A stretch of DNA of 64,000 nt, taken from the NCBI GenBank assembly GCA_948567375.1, contig OX419757.1, positions 23,002,001 to 23,066,000 on the forward strand, in the 5' to 3' direction. This DNA comes from Lunularia cruciata. Lineage: Eukaryota > Streptophyta > Marchantiopsida > Lunulariales > Lunulariaceae. Every line of letters begins with the position of its first letter. Position 1 is the stretch's first letter. This document shows, in pieces, positions 58,555-64,000 of the stretch. Position numbers and translations under genes: made by a program. The notes below the pieces were generated by a model. It was not told where the DNA came from, made no database searches, and worked only from the letters and a program-made list of their open reading frames with translations.

Positions 58555-59040
58555 GATTGGAGACTCACAACCACAGGGCAGACTGTGTCGCAGTAGAGGA
58601 AGGCTCACCAACATTGAACAGTAGTGTTTCAGTAGAGTGAGACTCACCAATATTTTGCAGGAATCCAACCTCCAGCACAGTAAAGAATCCAGAAGAGAGA
58701 ATGTAAACAAATCTGATCCATAATTTTGTTTTGCAGTAGAGGTTGGGATAGAGTTATCTTATTTACAGAATATTCATTAGCCCGCGTTGAGTAGAAAGAG
58801 GGTACTTAGGAGAGCAAAGTGAGAGAATGTGCAGAGGGTATTCACATAATACTTGACAGTGTTTGTCGCAGTAGAGTGAGAGTATGTAAGAGAGAGAATG
58901 TATAGCAATATCGGCAACTGTAGAGGGAGAGCATGAGAGAGAATGCGAACAAATAATACAATAGATTTTGCAGAGTCCATAGTTCGCAGTAGAGGGAGAG
59001 TACTTACAAGCCGTCTAAGAGAGAGAACTACAGCTATATG
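58555..59040 (+). repeat. Degenerate interspersed repeat with core GCAGTAGAG
   Basis: Cores at about 58591, 58630, 58734, 58869 and 58987, most followed by GA-rich sequence such as GGGAGAG or GTGAGA and by AGAGAGAATG. The first two, about 40 bp apart, each lead into GCTCACC or ACTCACC. No uniform period. No gene seen here. Confidence 0.6.
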
Positions 59041-59277
59041 CCGTGCATTCATTGTTCGAGTCACCGCGGAATTTCCGCCGTTATTTAATGCTTGTGTACA
59101 CGTGTACAAGGGGGTTTGTTGAACAAATTAAACCTTTGCTCTTAGACTAGCGATACACTACAGTATACGCTTTCGGTCGATAGATTGCCTAGTTACTATT
59201 TGGCAAAGACCACATCAGATTACTCATGTTGACCTTACTAGAAACTGGAAATGAAAGAAGAAAGATGATCATATAAG
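59041..59277. other. Intergenic, nothing recognised
   Basis: No coding or repeat structure seen before the R-c junction at about 59278. Confidence 0.5.
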
Positions 59278-60890
59278 CGCATGGTATCCCTCCCCACCTG
59301 GAATTTCCATAGGGGTGTATCACATCCACGGATGGACATCGTGTTCTTGGAGTGCCAATAGGATCGGAGGATTTTGTCACATGTTTCTTGGACGTTGCAC
59401 TTGCAAAAGATGTTCTCCATGTGGATGACCTTCCATTACAAGGAGATCCGCAAGTGGCATTTGGTATACTCTTTTCTAGTATTGATCGCTGACTATCCTA
59501 CCTCATCCGTACAGTTCTCCCCTCACCGTCCTTCCTATCATGTCTGAGAGTATTTGATAGGAGGATTATGGGAGTCTTTGGTGATATTATTGAACCAAGG
59601 ACTTTTGAGTGTGTGACAAGGGATTTGGCACGTAGACAGACGGCTCTACCGATCTCATGTGGTGGGGTTGGCTTGCTCTCTATAGAGGAGATGACACCTA
59701 TAGCGTTTTTGGGTAGTTGGGCTCTCTCAACACCCCTACTTTCCTCTTGTTTTGTGGTTGTTGATAGGCCGGTTTTGGAGACTTATGTGACAGAGGTGGA
59801 GGGAGGAGCCTTTTCTCTCCAGGTGTTATTGCGGCAGACGAGAGATAGTCTATCCCCACGAGCACGAGAGTGTTTTCCACCATTTGCTTCACTATCGTCA
59901 GATTGGACTAGAGGTTTACAATCTTCCTTGATGGAGCGATAGTGTGAGCATATGCTACATTCTCTCTTAGTTGACTTGTCCATTCCTCAGGCTACTAGAG
60001 CACATCTACGCTCTTGCTCCGGCAAGGGAGCAGGCTCGTGCATCCTAGCTCGACCGTGCATTAGGGCTTTTGGACTCGCACCAGCTACTTTCTTTACAGC
60101 AATGAAGTTTCGCCTAGGTTTGGTCCACCCATCTGCATCTTCACTACTCACTTGTGAGTGTGGTTCTACACTAGATGCAGTGGCGGTCCACATGACACGT
60201 TGTCCTTTTGGAGGACTGAGGATAGCTACCCCTGATGCAATTAGAGACATAGTGTTTGCTATGGCGCGAGAGAGTGGATACTTGGCTTGGAGGGAGCGTT
60301 CGTATGCTTTGCGGACAACACGTGTCAGGGCAGACTTATACTTGGTCCGAGATGATCAGGTGACAGTAGCGGATGTCGTGGTCACACCCTACACGAGATA
60401 TAGTTTCGGAGGGAGTGATTACCCATCCCCCTGGATGGACAGCGAGTGCAACAGTAGGTCGCAAGGTCTCCAAGTATAGGGGCATGCAGCAAGGTCACCT
60501 CTTTGTTCCTCCAGCCTTGGAGTTATATGGAGCGATGGACACGGCATTTGACACATTTGTCAGGGAGTGCGCAAGAGCTTATCATGTTAGGCGACAGGGG
60601 GTACCACTCTCACTCTTATACTTTGTAGCTTATTCTAGACAACGTGTGTCTATTTTAGTGCAGTGGCTGGTGCAATCCATAGGAAAGCAATCACATTATG
60701 TGATGTTTCTTCGGATGCTCTAGTTGTGTGTAGACCGTACGACTTGCATAGCTCGGATATCTTAGGTGCGGTAGGGTAGATTTCTCATATTGACTCTATT
60801 GGGGCTTAGCCCCATGTTACACTTTTTGTCTCTCCCTTGTAAGGCTTGATGGGGTCTTCCCATCCTTCTTTTTCCCATCCTTCTTTTTTC
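59278..60890 (+). mobile_element. Element R-c: 5'-truncated R2-like copy
   Basis: Homology with R-a starts abruptly at about 59278 (equivalent to about 55275 in R-a) and runs through the end of reverse transcriptase, the knuckle, the endonuclease-like domain and both hairpins. 5' truncation with an intact 3' end is the usual signature of target-primed insertion. The tail has the stretch CCCATCCTTCTTTTT twice (60859-60890), absent in R-a. Divergence from R-a looks low. Confidence 0.82.
59568..60723 (+). pseudogene. R-c end of reverse transcriptase, CCHC knuckle and endonuclease-like domain
   Basis: Three frames: 59568-59942 (thumb region), 59952-60479, and 60373-60723. The second has the intact knuckle CECGSTLDAVAVHMTRC at 60153-60203 and RAD-X12-D at 60327-60374. 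A frameshift near 60385 moves the reading to the third frame, which keeps VSKYRGMQQGHLFVP and ELYGAMDTAFDTFVREC. The knuckle is better kept than in R-a, so the two copies complement each other for describing the domain layout. Broken, not functional. Confidence 0.7.
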
Positions 60891-60930
60891 TGCCTTTTAC
60901 TCACATGAAGTGTACACTGCAGTACGGTAA

Positions 60931-61325
60931 TCACAGGGAATCAATTACAGTACTTGCATAAATTAGAAGGAGCAGGGTAGGTGAAATGTCGATCTCTACA
61001 TTGTACTCTGGATTGGATATGACATACTTCGATTTCACCTGAATTCCACTTCCATTACCAGCAAAGTAACGTCCACATCTATCCGTTTGTAGCGAATTGG
61101 CTGATGAACTACGTTTGCTCAGTGGTAGACCCTCAACCAAACTTAAACCAAACAGCAATTAACATCAAAGTTACTGGAGATCCCTTAACAAGCGCATGTA
61201 CGGTGTCTTTTCCCACTGCATTACGATCAGCATATGTAATCTGCCTCGAACTTCTATCAACAAAACCAAGAATGGGATCATGAGCCTCTTTAACTTTCCA
61301 CTGATTCTTATTAGATATTTTTGAA
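60931..61325 (-). pseudogene. Gene-like fragment, unidentified
   Basis: A minus frame open from about 61325 reads NQWKVKEAHDPILGFVDRSS, RQITYADRNAVGKDTVHALV, then VTLMLIAVWFKFG and a stop at about 61147. An overlapping frame shifted by one (61158-60931) continues LPLSKRSSSANSLQTDRCGR, YVISNPEYNVEIDIS and a hydrophobic end TLLLLIYASTVIDSL. Together they look like one coding segment with a frameshift, or the end of an exon and its neighbour. Residue use is protein-like and not retroelement-like. I do not recognise the family. Confidence 0.35.
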
Positions 61326-61339
61326 TCCCAAAATAAGTA

Positions 61340-61800
61340 AATGTCAATGGAGATTCTTAGAACCGATGGAGAGTCATCATAAAACGCTTTTTGTTGAGGA
61401 AAATGCCTTTAATATTTCGTAGCTCTAGTTCTGTTCCCGGGTGGTCATTGCGTCTCAAGTGTTCTCTCTGAGTCTGTAGTTTTGGCTAAAGACACTGATA
61501 GAGGACACAAGCGTGCTGGCAGTTTCTGTGTATGTTGGTTAAAGTTGAACACCTTTTGGCATGTTCAAACACTAGGTGTAGGGCTCAAGCCTCCTGATCA
61601 TGTCTCTTCGGCAAATTTTAGATTTTAGCATCTTTGCCAAATGTAAAAAGAGGTCTGACTTGCACTCAAACACGTTTAGGGCCAGATGTAGCTCTAAAAT
61701 ATGGAGACTGTCTTTAAGGTAAAACTAGGGTAGACTTTGTGCATGATGTACTTTGCAGAAATAACCCTTACAGGTATCCATTGTCTCTGTCGTGTCTAAA
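61340..61800. other. Intergenic, nothing recognised
   Basis: No motif, no long convincing frame. Confidence 0.4.
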
Positions 61801-62010
61801 GATAATGCTGTTCATCATCCTCTGTACCTTTCTGTCATCATCCCGTTCCTTTTTCCATCCATCGTCCCTGTTCGTCGTTCTCATCCCGAGAGGTTGTTTA
61901 GTGTGTTTTCTGAACGTAGTCCATTGGCCCTCATCTAGAGACAGTTCTGTCCATCATTCGCATCCTAGAGATAATTCTGTACATTGTTCCGTCCATCATA
62001 ACCGCCCTCA
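61800..62010 (+). repeat. Degenerate tandem repeat, about 30-36 bp units
   Basis: Variants of CTAGAGACAGTTCTGTCCATCATTC and CTAGAGATAATTCTGTACATTGTTC follow each other (about 61931-62000), preceded by looser forms (CTTTCTGTCATCATCCCG, TTCGTCGTTCTCATCCCG). A 175-codon frame that crosses it is His/Ser-rich only because of the repeat and is not taken as a gene. Confidence 0.5.
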
Positions 62011-62269
62011 GCACTTGATCCCGCACCAAATCTTCTTGATAGAATATGACCCAACGATTAGGAGTTATAAGAGGAATTTGCGTGTCGATTCAAATATCTA
62101 TGTGCTTTTACATGTAGATGGGTGGTGTTCCATCAATTCTCTCAATCAACCGTCAAATTGTCACGTTTTACTTCAGATTGGAAGATATGTCATAAAATGT
62201 GTAATATGGAACTTTATGAGGTTATCTAAATTTAATGGGAGGGATTTAATTCTTGATTGCCCCTGAAGA

Positions 62270-64000
62270 ATTCACCATTAGTTCAAAGTTAATTTAGAAT
62301 GGTCTCACATTAAAATTAAAATGGTAAGCTGTGGTTAGGACGACAATTGATGTATTCACTTGCTTACATCCAGCGTGATATAACTTGCTGAAATATGTTT
62401 AAGTATGCGAAAGAGAGAGAACGGTGTGTTGGGATATGTTTAACCGTGTGAAAGAAAAATAGGGGACCTGAAGGGTACTGTAAAGTACGTGAATCTCTGA
62501 TAATAGCTAACGGTAAATGAACATTGAACCCATTACTCGAACCAAACTTCTGCACTCAAATAAGCTTTCCATCCGCGAGTGTGAATTATCAATACTGATC
62601 AAACCCCACTCTTGTCTCTCTATACCCTGTTGATCAACGTAAGTTTCAGTTGATAGTTATGAAGTGCTCATCTTGTGACTACCAATCCCCAGGAATGAAT
62701 ACAGTTGCAACGATTGCAATAAAAAACAATAGTACTGCCGTCTAAGTTTTAACTAAGTCTAAACAATAGTACAATTCGTGAACCCTGGTTGCCGTCTAAG
62801 TTTTAACTGAATTAGCATACAACCAGACTATGCATAGTTTCCGTAGGAAAATATTGAAATGCGAATGTTACGAAGCCTAAACTAATTTGAGACAGGTTAA
62901 TATGAAGATGTATATTATTTATATGTGATCACATGTAGATCTAACTCCGATATGAAGCATTGCATACGGCCTGTTGAGATATGGGGGCGATTAATATAGT
63001 AGAAAACAGCAAAATATTTTCTCTTTTCAGTAGAACCTGGGTTAAGTTAACTAGCAGAACGGACCATAAAGCTTGCCGATCTATTTAAATCAATCCATTA
63101 TTTGTTATTGTATTAGTTGTACCCAAGATATGCAAAGACTTGATGTATTTGATTTACATAGAGGGTAAATTGGAGTATTTAAGAGAATCCTAACTTAAGG
63201 ATATTAAGTTATTGAGGGATGTCAACTTATTAACTTAACCTAAATTTATGTCTTGAGCTTAATTCAACTATCCAAATATGGAGAATTAAAGTAAATATCT
63301 ACGTGCGGAAACTTTTATGTATCCTTTGATATGTGAAAATTAGAAATTTAGCTAAAATTTGTTTGATAAAACGTAATTAAAATCGTAAGAAAATTCTAAC
63401 TGGAACCAGCTTTAAAATCATGTGATATTCATTAGACGGTTTTTCTTTGAGGGTATCTCGTGGTGTAGAGATGCTCACTAGAAAGAGAATACCGAAGGGA
63501 TATAGAGACTAGACTGGCTTACCGGGTTCATAATGCTCACAAAATGCAACGGCATAGCCGTAAACGACGTTTTAGATTAGGATTAATTTAATTATTAATG
63601 AATTAGAGTTATATATTTAAACGTTTTCATCTTGAACTTAGGATGCTGAAGTATATGATTGGACACAAGGGAGTCCGATTATCATACATCCCGTTGTATC
63701 AATCATTTCTGGTTAATATTGAGCTATGCAACATGTGCCTATATTTTTAAAGCCTCAATGAGAAGACCTATTCATAAGATTATTTTCTCCATAAAAATTT
63801 GGAGTACTTAAACTCCCATTCTAAGTATTCCAGGGATCCTATAACTCTTGTTACAATAGGAATAACTAGTGCTTGTAATGATCTCACATGGAGGAAGAAT
63901 AAGCTCCAATGATGGAGCTTGAAAACTGTGAATGCAGATATAGAAAGTCTTAGAGAGATGTGTAAATCGACTTGTTCCAGACTTGCAGCAAATGACTTTG
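62270..64000. other. AT-rich intergenic DNA, nothing coding seen
   Basis: Only a short direct repeat stands out: TGCCGTCTAAGTTTTAACT at 62736 and 62790 (period 54), each near AAACAATAGTA. No retroelement landmarks. Confidence 0.5.

Noticed and set aside
58591-59000. CRISPR-like spaced repeats
   Set aside because: Cores are short and degenerate, spacing is irregular, and the context is eukaryotic.
61739-62266. Plus-strand frame of 175 codons
   Set aside because: Mostly a product of the degenerate tandem repeat at 61800-62010; no motif and no conserved partner.

Overview
The window looks like nuclear DNA of a seed plant with a large, retrotransposon-filled genome. A gymnosperm is my best guess, with modest confidence. 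The reasons are 64 kb without one convincing intact host gene, retroelements nested up to five deep, mostly old and decayed copies, and moderate AT richness. No rRNA, tRNA or CRISPR was seen.

Positions 1 to about 45.9 kb are one nested pile. The oldest visible layer is probably a Ty1/copia element whose 3' half emerges at 45.9-48.2 kb. On it lie two copies of a large LTR-like repeat, called family Y here: Y1 at 10379-12125 plus 35379-35865, and Y2 at about 37030-38688 plus 43896-45888. Into family Y went members of family X, a Ty3/gypsy lineage with LTRs of about 3.8 kb. Element A (minus, running off the left edge) has its LTR at 5864-10378. Element D (minus, 12126-35373) has the target duplication AGAGG. 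Solo LTR F (minus, 38689-43895) is the third. Into these went further X LTRs: C (plus, 14949-26568) inside D's 3' LTR, and E (plus, 39347-40990, duplication ATAAG) inside F. Last came family Z, a different Ty3/gypsy element. One complete copy (18714-26515, two 679-bp LTRs differing at one base, one 1608-residue Gag-Pol frame) sits inside C, and a Z solo LTR (8763-9437) sits inside A.

The most unusual system is in the LTRs of family X. Each copy carries, in sense orientation inside the LTR, remains of one long reading frame of about 900 codons. It begins near a Met-Ala-Lys start, continues through a long coiled coil and ends in a conserved C-terminus. Family Y encodes a recognisably related protein. 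The frame is broken in every copy here, but its N-terminal, coiled-coil and C-terminal landmarks recur in copies that inserted independently.

From 48.5 to 61 kb there are three copies of a different retroelement (R-b, R-a, R-c). It combines an N-terminal C2H2 finger, a reverse transcriptase, a CCHC knuckle and a C-terminal domain resembling a restriction-like endonuclease, and its 3' tail has two hairpins. That is an R2-like non-LTR layout, whereas well-known plant LINEs use an apurinic endonuclease. Between and after these copies lie low-copy DNA, short degenerate repeats and a few gene-like fragments that I could not name (52.3, 57.5-58.3 and 60.9-61.3 kb).
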